Counted from the stretch's first letter, positions 24,271 through 36,099 are shown. The stretch: DNA of 64,000 nt from Megaustenia siamemsis (GCA_032433765.1 JAVIAB010000051.1:77306244-77370243), one strand, 5' to 3'. Translations and numbers: made by a program. Notes: generated by a model not told the origin, from the letters alone.

Positions 24271-24959
24271 AAAACCACACCGCTATGGATGATGATGGGA
24301 ACTTGAGACTGCAACATTGCGGAAAACAATGTTCAAAGAGCAGGAATAACCACATACAGAGGGTTAGATGTACTCACATAACCAGCGAGCTATTGGTACG
24401 ATCTGCCCACTGTGTCGACAACCAGCGAGCTATTGGTACGATCAATGTCTGCACACTGTGTCGTCTGTTATGGACAGCAGTGCACTTGTAGGATTTTTCA
24501 GAAAACTGCGATGTTAAATATAGCCACAATCAACAATAAGCGTTTAATAGGTTATTTGAAACAGAACTATATATATGTATATATACACAGTGGTGCCTTG
24601 AACATTGAACTTAAATCGTTCCAGGAGGCCCTTCAAACTCTGGAATGTTCGAAATCCGATAAGAAATTGTGGAAACTGAATTAAGCCGTTCAAAAACCCT
24701 ATCAATTTTTAAAAGATATTAAAAACATACATTACTTAAGGTGAAGATAATACAATTACATGTTGGAAATAATAACTTTAAACACGGAAAATATATATAT
24801 ATAATAAGATGAATACTGCATTTACGCATTTGCTGTGACTTGATGGTTAGGAATAGTAGTAGTTATCAGTATAACTGTTGGTGGGAAAGAGAAACTATTA
24901 CTATTTGGGAGGTTATTATCTCCCTTTAAAGAATACACCAAATAACTATATTTTTCTTG

Positions 24960-24994
<35 letters not shown>

Positions 24995-25376
24995 TCTTCT
25001 GCCTCTTATTGCTAGTAGTTAGGATTTTTTTATCACCCTCCCTCTTTTCTAGATCTGCTACACAAATAGCACTCTAATGCTCACACTATGTCCTTCTTCC
25101 ACTTCACACATCAATACTACAACCTTTCTGATAGAACTCGTTACTTGCACCTTTTTTTCTGGATGTCCTAGTTAATACACAGCGAAATGAGTAAAATACC
25201 GAAAGTACACTCGCATTACTCAAGAGATGACTCGGGCGCACAATCAAATCACTGAAAGCATTTACAGACGGCATTTTTTTTTTTCATTGCAACAGTTTAC
25301 ACGAAGCTCGGCCGCAGAAGCATCATTCGAACTTCTCAAATTAGTTCAAACTCTGGAACGGCGGAGTACAAGGATC
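24271..25376. other. Mixed spacer with a direct duplication and microsatellites
   Basis: AACCAGCGAGCTATTGGTAC occurs twice, near 24379 and 24419. An (AT)n tract lies at about 24569-24590 and a (TC)n tract at about 24963-24992. At 24589 the string CAGTGGTGCCTTGAACATTG looks like one terminal inverted repeat of a pogo-type element, but no matching right end was found. No gene recognised. Confidence 0.5.
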
Positions 25377-25420
<44 letters not shown>

Positions 25421-25761
25421 TAATCCCTCAGTTATCGCGGTTAATAGGGACCAGAACCGGCCGCGATAAGTGAAAAAACCGCGAAGTAATGTCACCCTCT
25501 CATTTTTAACATACGTACATTTTTTGTGTATGTATAATGTTAATAAGTGTATATGAAACCATATAAGTGCATATGTTATCATTAGAACACTAAAGAATAG
25601 TTTCAAACATGTAAATAAAATATGAATAGTATAAATAACATACATAAAATAATGTGTTTTTTTTTAAATAATAATTCCTCAATTTTGAATTTTTGTACAA
25701 TCCGCGATGTACTGAGGCCGTGATAAATGAACCGCGAAGTAGCGAGGGATGGCTGTATAAG

Positions 25762-25832
<71 letters not shown>

Positions 25833-25845
25833 TAATATATATATG
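25377..25845. repeat. (AT)n microsatellite split by a MITE
   Basis: Long alternating TA tracts lie at about 25377-25417 and 25763-25845, either side of an inserted DNA element. Frames rich in Tyr-Ile through these tracts are artefacts. Confidence 0.9.
25418..25755. mobile_element. pogo/Tigger-like MITE, ~338 bp, with TA target site
   Basis: The left end is CAGTAATCCCTCAGTTATCG, then CGG. The right end read in reverse is CAGCCATCCCTCGCTACTTC, then GCGG. The CAG...CCCTC termini and repeated ATCGCGGTT-type motifs are typical of pogo-like Tc1/mariner superfamily elements. TA dinucleotides flank both ends, as expected for that superfamily, although the surrounding AT tract makes this weak evidence. 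There is no transposase, so it is non-autonomous. Confidence 0.75.
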
Positions 25846-26688
25846 TCGAGGATTTGCATGATTGCCTATGACTGCTGGCATCAGAGCTAACAATCGAACT
25901 GAAACATACTTGTTCAGACATCGATATAGCCATATTTACTGTGAGGAACAAACAAATATTAGTTTAATTGTGTCATCAGCAGCTAACATTAAATTGACAA
26001 TTAAAATCAGCACCGAGCTTCCTTCAGAAGAGACGATCATCGCGACGTTTAGGAAACAATAACTGATTTACGATTCCGGAAAGAAAACTTGACTATTATG
26101 TCTACAGTGAGTACTACCGACAGAGTAGAAAAATAAAGTATATTGTAAAAAATGTTTGTGATAATCAACAGACATTTACAGCAAAGATAACACTCACGGA
26201 GGTTCACAATTAAGTTAGCTATTCCCTAGTGTTGCCAGGGCAACTATAGAAATTATAATAACCAGAACAAACATGGCTTCTTTATTAGCGTTTCCAGTAA
26301 CTCGGTAATGGGCTATCCCCATAGGAGAAAGCAAATGAGTAGACACGAGGAGAGCGTAATTCAAACTGGGCTTTGCAATCAGACAATACAAAACAAAAGG
26401 GGATTGTATGTAAAGACTGTTGCAAAAACCAGCAGTTCGAAACAAAATAATGGTTTTCAGGCCAACATTGGGGATAGCTGCGATAGCTGTCTAATATAGT
26501 GGCATGTGTAAATGTTCTGGTAGAGATTGTTAAAGATATGGAAATAAAACCAGGAATTTATTTCTTATCTCTTTCCTTTAGACACGAGAATGTGCTGATA
26601 CTTTGGGACCTACATATTAGTAGACGATCATGTCCTTCCACAATTCTATATCCTCAGTGCCAAGCATCAAATCTGTTGTTCTACAGTT
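25846..26688. other. Unique sequence, no gene recognised
   Basis: About 0.84 kb. Short frames on both strands (25862-26062, 26215-26445, 26308-26499, 26499-26723) lack domains and overlap one another. The last runs into the next array. Confidence 0.45.
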
Positions 26689-27668
26689 TATCGTATCAAG
26701 CTAATCTTGTACCACCAAGCTAATCTTGTACCACCAAACTAATCTTGTACTACCAAGCTAATCTTGTACCACCAAGCTAATCTTGTACCACCAAGCTAAT
26801 CTTGTACCACCAAGCTAATCTTGTACCACCAAGCTAATCTTGTACCACCAAACTAATCTTGTACCACCAAGCTAATCGTGTACCACCAAGCTAATCTTGT
26901 ACCACCAAGCTAATCTTGTGCCACCAAGCTAATCTTGTGCCACCAAGCTAATCTTGTGCCACCAAGCTAATCTTGTACCACCAAGCTAATCTTGTACCAC
27001 CAAGCTAATCTTGTGCCACCAAGCTAATCTTGTGCCACCAAGCTAATCTTGTACCACCAAGCTAATCTTGTACCACCAAGCTAATCTTGTACCACCAAGC
27101 TAATCTTGTACCACCAAGTAATCTTGTACCACCAAGTAATCTTGCACTACCAAGCTAATCTTGTACCACCAAGCTAATCTTGTACTACCAAGCTAATCTT
27201 GTACCACCAAGTAATCTTGTACCACCAAGTAATCTTGTACTACCAAGCTAATCTTGTACCACCAAGTAATCTTGTACTACCAATCTAATCTTGTACCACC
27301 AAGCTAATCTTGTACTACCAAGCTAATCTTGTACCACCAAGCTAATCTTGTACCACCAAGTAATCTTGTACCACCAAGCTAATCTTGTACCACCAAGCTA
27401 ATCGTGTACCACCAAGCTAATCTTGTACCACCAAGCTAATCGTGTACCACCAAGCTAATCTTGTACCACCAAGCTAATCTTGTACCACCAAGCTAATCTT
27501 GTACCACCAAGCTAATCTTGTACCACCAAGCTAATCTTGTACCACCAAGTAATCTTGTGCCACCAAGCTAATCTTGTACCATCAAGCTAATCGTGTACCA
27601 CCAAGCTAATCTTGTACCACCAAGCTAATCGTGTACCACCAAGCTAATCTTGTACCACCAAGCTAATC
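26689..27668. repeat. 19-bp minisatellite, ~51 copies
   Basis: The unit is ACCACCAAGCTAATCTTGT. Variants are ACTACC, ATCGTG, TTGTGCC and units shortened by two bases (CCAAGTAATC), which gives local 17-bp spacing. Confidence 0.96.
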
Positions 27669-28906
27669 TGGTATCTTCTCTCTTTGTCGTCTGCGATCTT
27701 CATTTCCCTCTCTTTTGTACGGATATAGAGATCCACATATAGAGACATAGTTTATAAAAATTGATAGTCAGCACGAATTGTATGATCAACATTTCTGACA
27801 GTCTCATGGGTGCTTCTAAGCATTTAGAACAGGGAAGGACAGTAAAAGAGCGGATTAGGGAAGTCGCTCATGCAAAACCGTAAAGTTCAAAAGCCGTCAT
27901 CTAGTCGATCCAAGAAAAACAATTAGGATATCTAGCTTTTGATCATGGAGGCATCCTGGTGGGAAGTAGATTTGAGTAGTACTTCCACCCTCTCCTCTTC
28001 CCCCATAAAACAGAGTTAAGTTCTGCTATGTTCTGGTCGTAGAAACAGTGTCACTGAAGTTGGGAAGTCTTTATATCCGCTTCACTCATGCCAGGTTCTC
28101 GCCAACGCGCGTTGACAGTTCTGTTGACAAGTTCGACTACCGTACAGCCCTAATAGGCGGCATAAGCGACGATTCCAAACGACTTCCAGCGAACAGAGAG
28201 TGCACAGTCACTTCCTCACTCCAGTTTCCTCGAAAACACATATTTAAAACAAAGGAACAGAAACGGTTTAAGCAACTGCGTTAGTTTCTACAAAAACAAC
28301 CGATGGGCAGCCATTTTCTGTTGTCGGTTATGCTTTAGGAAGGTCGAACTCCTGTGCCAACCACGTTAGCTGAGTGGGCGAAAATTTAAGACGACATCAT
28401 CGAGAAGAGAGTGCCCACAGTCACTCCCTACTCCAATTCACTATAATAAATTTTAAAAACACACTAAAAGCTTTTAAAACACAGAAAAACGGTTTCCGTT
28501 ATGGCACTTTCTAATGGCCTGCGAACAAGGTCGCCATCTTCCCGGAAGTCTTCCCAAAATTAAGTGAAGATCTTATACGCTACTCTCAAAACGACAGTAA
28601 TTTAAAGAGATATTTTTAATTTGTACAATCTAGAGAAAAGTGTTCATGTTGACGATTCCAATGGCTTGCCGATTGTGCATGTCCCTTGTGTATACTGTTG
28701 ATTGAAGCTTCCAAATTACTTTAATTTACTTTACTTTATTCCGTCGATGTTGTTTTTCATGTTGGAGGTAAAATGAAGTGCTCTCGTCAAGAATGTCTCA
28801 AACATTGTAGTTTTAGTCATGTCTGCTATGCCCTAGCAATCCTCAATACCAGTAGAACGCAGATCGACAGGCTGGAGAAAGTACAAAATGAAAGTAAAAA
28901 AAATGT
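27669..28906. other. Unique sequence, no gene recognised
   Basis: About 1.2 kb. Frames at 28048-28284 and 28773-29069 have no domain; the second enters a SINE. Small direct repeats (TTTACTT) occur near 28725-28740. Confidence 0.45.
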
Positions 28907-29153
28907 AAAGTACCCTCGTCACGCCAAGTGGCGTATAGGGGATATGGTGTTAGTGACCAAACATTTTATAGACCTTCGGCACATGATTTTTGGGGTAATG
29001 TGGTCGGTATTACGCCCGTGCCGCTTTACTTCCCCAGAAAATATCCGGTACCCATTAAAGGCTGGGTGAAACGGAAGCCGTCGGTTGGGATCGAATCCTA
29101 CCTCTTGTCCTTTGTAGTCCAGTTCACTAACCACTGAGCTATCGCGGCTCCCT
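28907..29153 (-). mobile_element. tRNA-derived SINE, full-length
   Basis: Read on the minus strand it starts AGGGAGCCGCGATAGCTCAG (A box TAGCTCAGTGGTTAG), then has B box GGATTCGATCCC, the ACCCAGCCTTTAATGGGTAC block, the CCCCAAAAATCATGTGC core and a 3' end GACGAGGGTACTTTACATTT. Imperfect flanking direct repeats of about 11 bp (ACAAAATGAA and ACCAAATGAA) look like a target-site duplication. Not a functional tRNA: the D/anticodon region does not fold as a standard cloverleaf. Confidence 0.92.
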
Positions 29154-29329
29154 ACCAAATGAAGCGATGCGCATTATCTTGGGGTGTAGGAGAGACACTT
29201 CCTGTGTAGCAATGAGGCATCTTCTTCCTTTTCCAACTATGAATGACAGGGTCAAGATCTAGAGGGCGCAGGTATATATGAAGATAAGTGTAAATAAAGG
29301 GGGAAAGCTGACAGGCTAAAAAGAGGCAA

Positions 29330-30060
29330 ATCATGGGTGGACCGCACAGAAAATGCCATCACAAAAGTTTGTGGGCTTACCGATATCAACACTGGCGAGG
29401 CGTGGATACCGGTGAATACTTCATCTAGGGGCACATTCTCGTGTGCTGTCACACTCGACAGGAAATGGCAAGAGCATAATTCAGTAGTGGTTGATGCGGA
29501 GGTCAACGCCCTCATTTGAAACACCGACGAAGAAGATACGTCATTTATACAGACAGATCCTAATAAGACACCAAAAGAGGGCATGCGAATATATAATAAG
29601 CTCTGCAGGCTGAACAGTCAAAGTAGACAGCGGTGTGTACGTTGTGACCACGGGTAGCATGACCATGGAGGGATTGCAGTGACTAGGTCATTCATTTGGT
29701 TGGAGTCACTAAACTGCACCGATGCTTGTAAACTAAGTGATTCGTTGAGCATGATAAGAACAGTGGGGACGGGCTTTGGACGCAGACAATGGGTCGAGTC
29801 ATTAATCAAAGATATTCAGTCACATTTTTCTACATCCCTGGACATGCGGGAGTACGGGGAAATGAAAGAGCGAACGGGTTGGCTAGCTGTGCTGTCGTCG
29901 ATGATGGTAAACCAATGGATCGGGCGGACGTCATTAGTGCGTACAGAGATGTGGGAAGGTCACTGGACTTCGATACCCATGGGTACACATCACTCCTTCG
30001 GATGAAAGAGATGGGAGTTAAGATGGACACATCCAGAAAGGCTTATTGGACGCATAAGAA
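29330..30060 (+). pseudogene. LINE RNase H domain relic
   Basis: Read across three frames, the order of RNase H motifs is kept: VIYTDRS (first Asp of the catalytic set, near 29546), the LSDSLSMI segment (another Asp, near 29740) and IPGHAGVRGNERANGLAS (C-terminal GxxGNExAD-like motif, near 29840; the Asp of NExAD is Asn here). These motifs are typical of the RNase H that follows reverse transcriptase in I/Jockey-type LINEs. Several frameshifts and stops disable it, and the reverse transcriptase itself is not present upstream. It is a different LINE family from A and B in this window. Confidence 0.75.
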
Positions 30061-30165
30061 CACACAACACACTTATAAACGAACACAGAACACACTTATC
30101 AACGAACACAGAACACACTTATAAACGAACACAGAACACACTTATCAACGAACACAGAACTGGAG
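30056..30165. repeat. Short ~27-bp tandem repeat, ~4 copies
   Basis: Units contain CGAACACAGAACACACTTAT, alternating with AAA/CAA. The array is small and follows the RNase H relic. Confidence 0.85.
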
Positions 30166-30325
30166 TCGTCAGCCGCCGGACGCCGTAGGACATGTTGAAG
30201 AGGGGTTCTGAACACGTCTAGATATGTTTGGTGTGCAATGATGACAACCCACAAATAACTCAACAATTCAATAACACCAGGCACACCGTTTTCTCGGAAT
30301 ATTTTATGGTGTCCACGTTCAGAGG

Positions 30326-30580
30326 GGGAGCCGCGATAGTTCAGTGGTTAGTGAACTGGACTACAACGGACAAGGGGTAGGGTTCGATCCCAACCGACGA
30401 CTTCCGGGTTCACCCAGCCTTAAATGGGTACCTGATTTTTTCTGGGAAAGTAAAGCAGCACAGGCGTAATACCGACCACGTTACCCCAAAAATCATGTGC
30501 TGAAGGTCTGTAAAATATAGGGTCACTAACACCATATTTCCTTATACGCCACTTGGCGTGACGGGGGTACTTTACTTTTA
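30326..30580 (+). mobile_element. tRNA-derived SINE, full-length
   Basis: The head GGGAGCCGCGATAGTTCAGT, B box GGGTTCGATCCCAACC, the body and the tail GGGGGTACTTTACTTTTACT are all present. A one-base G insertion (CCGGGTTCACCC) and a few substitutions separate it from the other copies. Confidence 0.92.
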
Positions 30581-30849
30581 CTCTCAGAGGCTGTGAAAAC
30601 TCTGAAGGCACGTCGATCCAGAAAAGAAATCTCCCCATCTAGGAATTGAGCCCAGGTTGGTTCGTAGCGAGAACTTACTATTAGTTGATGTCGTGTAAAC
30701 TCCACTGTGTTAATTTTCCATTTAATCTTGGATTCAATACATATTTGATAACAGTTTTAAAGAAGTAAATAGACAGATCTAATACGACACAAAAGGTAAT
30801 AAACGTAGTAAACAATCAAAAGACACTGTCGTCTAAATTTTAAATGTAA
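30581..30849. other. Spacer
   Basis: AT-rich unique sequence between a SINE and an array; nothing recognised. Confidence 0.45.
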
Positions 30850-31997
30850 CAATTATTGCTATCTAAATACAACTATTGCTATCTAAATACAACTATTGCT
30901 ATATAAATACAACTATTGCTATCTAAATGCAACTATTGCTATCTAAATGCAACTATTGCTATCTAAATACAACTATTCCTATCTAAATACAACTATTCCT
31001 ATCTAAATGCAATTATTGCTATCTAAATACAACTGGTGCTATCTAAATGCAACTATTGCTATCTAAATACAACTGTTGCTATATAAATACAACTATTGCT
31101 ATCTAAATCCAACTATTGCTATCTAAATGCAACTATTGCTATCTAAATGCAACTATTGCTATCTAAATACAACTATTCCTATCTAAATACAACTATTCCT
31201 ATCTAAATGCAACTATTGATAACTAAATACAACTGGTGCTATCTAAATGCAACTATTGCTATCTAAATACAACTGTTGCTATCTAAATGCAACTATTCCT
31301 ATATAAATACAACTATTCCTATCTAAATGCAACTATTGCTATCTAAATACAACTATTCCTATCTGAATACAACTATTCCTATCTAAATGCAACTATTGCT
31401 ATCTAAATACAACTATTCCTATCCAAATACAACTATTCCTATCTAAATGCAACTATTGCTATCTAAGTACAACTGTTGCTATCTAAATACAACTATTCCT
31501 ATCTAAATACAGCTATTGCTATCTAAATACTATTGCTATCTAAATGCAACTATTGCTATATAAATGCAACTATTCCTATCTAAATGCAACTATTGCTATC
31601 TAGATGCAACTATTGCTATCTAAATACAACTATTCCTATCTAAATACAACTATTCCTATCTAAATACAACTATTGCTATCTAAATGCAACTATTGCTCTC
31701 TAAATGCAACTATTCCTATCTAAATGCAACTATTCCTATCTAAATGCAACTATTGCTATATAAATGCAACTATTCCTATCTAAATGCAACTATTGCTATC
31801 TAAATGCAACTATTATTATCTAAATGCAACTATTGCTATCTAAATACAACTATTCCTATCTAAATACAACTATTGCTATCTAAATGCAACTATTGCTATC
31901 TAAATACAACTATTGCTATCTAAATGCAACTATTGCTATATAAATACAACTATTCCTATCTAAATACAATTATTCCTATCTAAATACAACTATTGCC
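30850..31997. repeat. 20-bp minisatellite, ~57 copies
   Basis: The unit is AACTATTGCTATCTAAATAC. Two dimorphic positions (GCT/CCT and ATAC/ATGC) vary semi-independently, and a shortened unit near 31530 shifts the phase. Confidence 0.96.
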
Positions 31998-32524
31998 TAA
32001 AGTATCGTTCTGGTCACAGCTAAACGTAGAGCAACAATTCTGTGGCGACGAGCGTAAGAATGTAAATGATGTGTTTCCACTCTAAGACCAACGCTCGGAT
32101 AGTGTCATTTCCCCGAAGTGGTCATCCCGTTTGTCTGTCAGCGTCATTTAGATAAATACAGAAGTCCCCTGGTAATTCTCTCCTATCTGAAAAGAGACGA
32201 TGTAGCCCCGTGTAGGAACCACTATCTCAAACTTGCCAAATTCGCAGCAACCATTGGCCACTCACGAATGGGCCATTAAGAGTCTACAGGGTTCGTGTTG
32301 TTCCAACTCTTTAAACAATGAAGGGACGAGAAGACTTGACACTAGGCACGTCAAGTCAAAGAACACGTCCTCTCCTGTATATACAAGCAATTAAGTGCGT
32401 TATATACTCCTTCAGACGTTCTCTGATAATTATTCAATCTATTTGCTCTGTGGTCTCAAATAATTATTTTTCCACATAGTAACAAATATAGTTAAAAATA
32501 GCTTTCATGTTAGTGGTGGATATT
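31998..32524. other. Unique sequence
   Basis: About 0.5 kb; no gene or repeat family recognised. Confidence 0.45.
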
Positions 32525-32765
32525 TCTGTAATTGTTCTTTAGCCTAGCATCCAGGTCTGAAGTTGGCAGCGTAATGTTGAAATAGATATAACGGTGTAGA
32601 ACGTAGAATTTGCTCGTTTTGCATCTATGGTTATTTCTTTACCTGGCAGTGGTAGTGTCATCAACCGGATGATGTGGCATGCCTTTGTACAGCATGAGTC
32701 TAATTGTCCACCTTCTGTAATGCGGTATCTCATAAGACACCCTAGATATTTAAAGTTGTCCACCT
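32525..32765 (-). mobile_element. LINE fragment, family B, C-terminal RT piece
   Basis: The minus-strand translation gives VDNFKYLGCLMRYRITEGG, then LDSCCTKACHIIRL, PGKEITIDAKRA and LQTWMLG. This aligns in order with the family-B copy at 40500 (EFKYLGSLV, DSRCNKACQIIGQL, NKEITLDTKRA, PTWTLDA). The fragment's beginning (the FKYLG end) is the source of the adjacent 52-bp tandem array. Confidence 0.88.
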
Positions 32766-33617
32766 TCTGTAATGCGGTATCTCATAAGACACCCTAGATA
32801 TTTAAAGTTGTCCACTTTCTGTAATGGGAACCGCGATAGCTCAGTGGTTAGTGAACTGGACTACAAAGGACAATAGGTAGGGTCAGAACCCAACCGACGG
32901 CGTCCGGTTCACCCAGCTTTTAATGGGTACCGGATTTTTTTCTGGGAAAGTAAAGCGGCACGGGCGTAATACCGACCACATTACCCCAAAAATCATGTGC
33001 CGAAGGTCTGTAAAATTTATGGTCACTAACACCATATTCCCTATACGCGACTTGGCGTGACGGGGGTACTTTACTTACTTTACCACTTACTTTCTGTAAT
33101 ACGGTATATCATAAGACACCCTAGATATTTAAAGTTTTCCACTTTCTGTAATGCGGTATATCATAAGACACCCTAGATATTTAAAGTTTTCCACTTTCTG
33201 TAATGCGGTATATCACAAAACACCTTAGATATTTAAAGTTTTCCACTTTCTGTAATGCGGTATATCATAAGACACCTTAGATATTTAAAGTTTTCCACTT
33301 TCTGTAATGCGGTATATCATAAGACACCTTAGATATTTAAAGTTTTCCAATTTCTGTAATGCGGTATATCATAAGACACCTTAGATATTTAAAGTTTTCC
33401 ACTTTCTGTAATGCGGTATATCATAAGACACCTTAGATATTTAAAGTTTTCCACTTTCTGTAATGCGGTATATCATAAGACACCTTAGATATTTAAAGTT
33501 TCCCACTTTCTGTAATGCGGTATATCATAAGACATCCTAGATATTTAAAGTTGTCCTCTGTAATGCGGTATATCATAAGACACCCTAGATATTCAAAGTT
33601 GTCCTCTTTCTGTAATT
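32700..33617. repeat. 52-bp minisatellite seeded by LINE coding sequence
   Basis: About 12 units of 52 bp containing CTGTAATGCGGTATATCATA, AGACACCTTAGATATTTAAA and GTTTTCCACTTT. The minus strand of the first unit codes NFKYLGCLMRYRITEG, part of the LINE fragment that it overlaps. It is interrupted by a SINE at 32826-33082. Because 52 is not a multiple of three, the frame is lost after one unit. Confidence 0.92.
32826..33082 (+). mobile_element. tRNA-derived SINE inserted into the 52-bp array
   Basis: Head GGGAACCGCGATAGCTCAGT, body and tail GGGGGTACTTTACTTACTTT are present. ACTTTCTGTAAT is found on the left flank and CTTTCTGTAAT on the right. This fits a target-site duplication but is also expected from the repeat itself. 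The B box is altered (GGGTCAGAACCC). Confidence 0.92.
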
Positions 33618-34484
33618 GTTGGTCCCAAGTTAATCGGTATATTTACTCATAATTCATCATCTGCTCAGCAATTACGTAACGCTGTTACGTCTATTTCTTT
33701 GTTTATCTTTGAGTTTCACACTTGTTCCTGGTTGTCAGTTGACATCAAGCACACCAAGTAAACCCATAGGTGCACAAATGTGTATCTCTTCATTTAATGT
33801 TAATGTTAGTAATAGAAATGAGTAGCAACATAACGAATTCCTTTTTATTTGATGTGTTATTCCGAACGGTCTAGATCAGCGATGGCCAATTAGGTGCCCG
33901 CGGGCCACAAGTGGCCCGCGACGTCCTTTTTGTGGCCCGCGGCGGATTAAAAATAAAATCAGGTTGCATTGAGCAAAATGTCCTGGTTAAAATTTATTTA
34001 AAATTTGTTACATTAACTTCTACCGTGGAGAAAGCTAACTCAAATATTCCCTAACAGACCTATGTTCAAAACTCGGAACACTCTAGTAGTTAGTTTAACG
34101 TCGACTTCCCGTCATTACCGGCCCATCCTTTTTTCCTTTTGATCATCCTGCGACCGACTTAAACAAAGGAAGAAGCCAACGAATGGTTCTAGAGCCGACT
34201 CTCGGATCGGCGAGTTCAAACAATTTCCGCCAAGAAATACTGTCAGTCACCCACCTCCTCCACCCCAACACATTCACCTCACAATTATTTTACTTTCAGT
34301 TTCTTTCTCTCCAAACCTCTTTTCATCAGTCAAAAGCATATATCCGATCTGATCATTCTGATTTTGTCGAGTTACAGTGAACAGTTCCATTTTAACAGCA
34401 AACAGTGCTATTGTTGTAATCTGTGTTTTCATTGTCTGTTGCTTCGGTCGTTTTATAATATGAACAATAAACGTCAATTAAATG

Positions 34485-34792
34485 AAAAAATCTGATTTTT
34501 TCATGAGAAATGGGAACATGATTATTTTTTTATCAACAAAAAGCATAGCAAACCGCAGTGCTTTCTGTGTTTGCAAGTATTGTCTGTAAATAAAGAATAT
34601 AATCTTAAACTGCATTACACACAACATCACGCCGTTAAATACAAGGACTACATTGGTACAATACGTTCTACACTTGTGTGCGATTTGGAGAAAAAGGTTA
34701 GTGCTCAGAAATCTGTTTTTACTACATTAACAACAAAACAAACAAGTTCCTTAATGGCATCGTTTGTTGTAAGCGCAGAGATAACGAAATAA
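34485..34792 (+). pseudogene. hAT transposase, N-terminal BED-type zinc finger part
   Basis: The plus-strand frame contains FINKKHSKPQCFLCLQVLSV, then NKEYNLKLHYTQHHAVKYKD. The C-x2-C ... H-x4-H spacing (CFLC, HYTQHH) matches BED-like fingers at the N terminus of hAT transposases related to the ZBED/GTF2IRD2-like group. The frame ends at ASFVVSAEITK followed by a stop and an A-run, where a deletion has joined it to the C-terminal part. There is no intact start. Confidence 0.75.
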
Positions 34793-34830
34793 AAAAAAAA
34801 ATCATTATGTGACGGTGACTCCATTGCCCA

Positions 34831-35814
34831 GCATTACACTGCATTATACACCAGGAGGCGCTGTGTGGCAAGATTCTAGACGTGGAGGATGTTATGAAAA
34901 CTGTAATAAAGTGTGTGAATTTAATAAAAGGTGGGAATCGGTCTTTGACACACCGACAGTTTATAAATTTTCTATCAGAAGTTGAGGCGGAATATGGCGA
35001 TTTGGTGCTCTACACACAAGTACGCTGGCTAAGTAGAGGGAATTGTTTGAGGCGGTTTTTTGCTTTGAGAAACGAGATAAAGCAGTTTTTAGAGAAACAT
35101 GATACCTACAAAGAACTGATCAGAAAAATGTCTGATCCACATTTTAACAGCGTATTAGCCTTTTTAACTGATATCACCCAGCACATGAATGAACTTAACG
35201 TGAAGCTACAGGGACGTTCCCAAACAGTCTCAGATTTGGTAGGACACCTAGATGGATTTATAAGTCAACTAAAAGTTTTTAGATTTACCCTGGCCAAAGA
35301 AAACTTCATTCATTTTCCTTCGTGCAAAGAATTGATTGAGGAGCGCAGTGACACTGATTTCAAATTTTCTGTATTAATGTTAGACAAACTATTGGAGCAA
35401 TTCAATGAACGATTTTCTGACTTCAGTGGTATACGACCAGAACTGGCATTGTTTAACAACCCAATGAAGTGTGACATTTTCCAACAACATGGCACTTTTC
35501 AGTTGGAGTTATGTAACCTCCAAAATGACCCCTTTTTCCAATCAAGGATGGAGATAGGAGTTGACTTTTGGAAACTTGTGCCACAGGAAAAATATCCCGC
35601 ATTGAGTGATTTCAGTTTGAAAATTACTTCCATGTTCGGAAGCACATATATATGTGAATGCGCTTTTTTAACAATGAAGGCGATTAAAACGTCCCAAAGA
35701 AACCGACTCACTGATGGCCACCTTCAGGATTTATTACGAATATCATCATTATCTTTACACATTTACTTTGATGAACTTGTTGCTGCACATGTACGTCCAC
35801 ATTGTTCTCATTAA
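34831..35814 (+). pseudogene. hAT transposase, C-terminal part
   Basis: The open frame begins with LHCIIHQEALCGKILDVEDV and runs for about 330 residues without an ATG at its start. It includes VRWLSRGNCLRRFFALRNEI, a long helical region, and the C-terminal dimerisation block ending in ECAFLTMKAIKTSQRNRLT and HLQDLLRISSL. This order matches GTF2IRD2/ZBED-like hAT transposases. The central RNase H-like segment with the first two acidic catalytic residues is absent between 34792 and 34831. The reading frame itself is unbroken to the stop, so loss of the middle may be recent relative to point decay, or the C-terminal part was kept by chance. Confidence 0.85.
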
Positions 35815-36099
35815 GGTTTGTTACATGTCAACTTTAAAATGACCTAACTAAAACATGTTTGTTAAACAATATAAATAGCAAATTTTATTAATTTTTATAA
35901 ATCAACTAGGCATTTTAAACTCTGTTGCAATAAAATGATTTATGTAAGCAAATAATGCCGATAAATAACAAAAATATTACCTTAAAACAAATGCCAAGTT
36001 TATTTGTATTGATGTTGTATGTGTGTGGCCCGCCACACAAAAAATAATAAAAAAAAGTGGCCCGCCATTTGAAAGAAATTGGCCATCCCTGGTCTAGAT

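Larger units (their letters stand above)
33877..36091 (+). mobile_element. hAT DNA transposon, complete ends, internally deleted
   Basis: A 2,215-bp element bounded by terminal inverted repeats CAGCGATGGCCAATT (left) and CAGGGATGGCCAATT (right, reverse). It is flanked by a perfect 8-bp duplication GTCTAGAT (33869-33876 and 36092-36099), the hallmark length of hAT insertions. Sub-terminal GTGGCCCGC motifs occur several times at both ends and may be transposase-binding sites. The right part carries a hAT dimerisation region, but the central catalytic part is missing, so it is non-autonomous. Confidence 0.93.

Noticed and set aside
24589..24690. CAGTGGTGCCTTGAACATTG as the left end of another pogo-like MITE
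   Set aside because: No matching inverted right end or second TA site could be found nearby, so only a fragment at best.
25379..25951. Tyr-Ile-rich frames through the AT tract
   Set aside because: They are pure translations of an (AT)n microsatellite plus MITE sequence.
28362..28430. GTTAGCTGAGTGGGCG as a tRNA A box of a SINE
   Set aside because: No B box at the right distance and no repeat body.
28907..29153. Possible functional tRNA gene at the SINE head (A box TAGCTCAGTGGTTAG, B box GGATTCGATCCC)
   Set aside because: The same sequence recurs in nine longer repeats with target duplications, and the stem regions do not form a standard cloverleaf.
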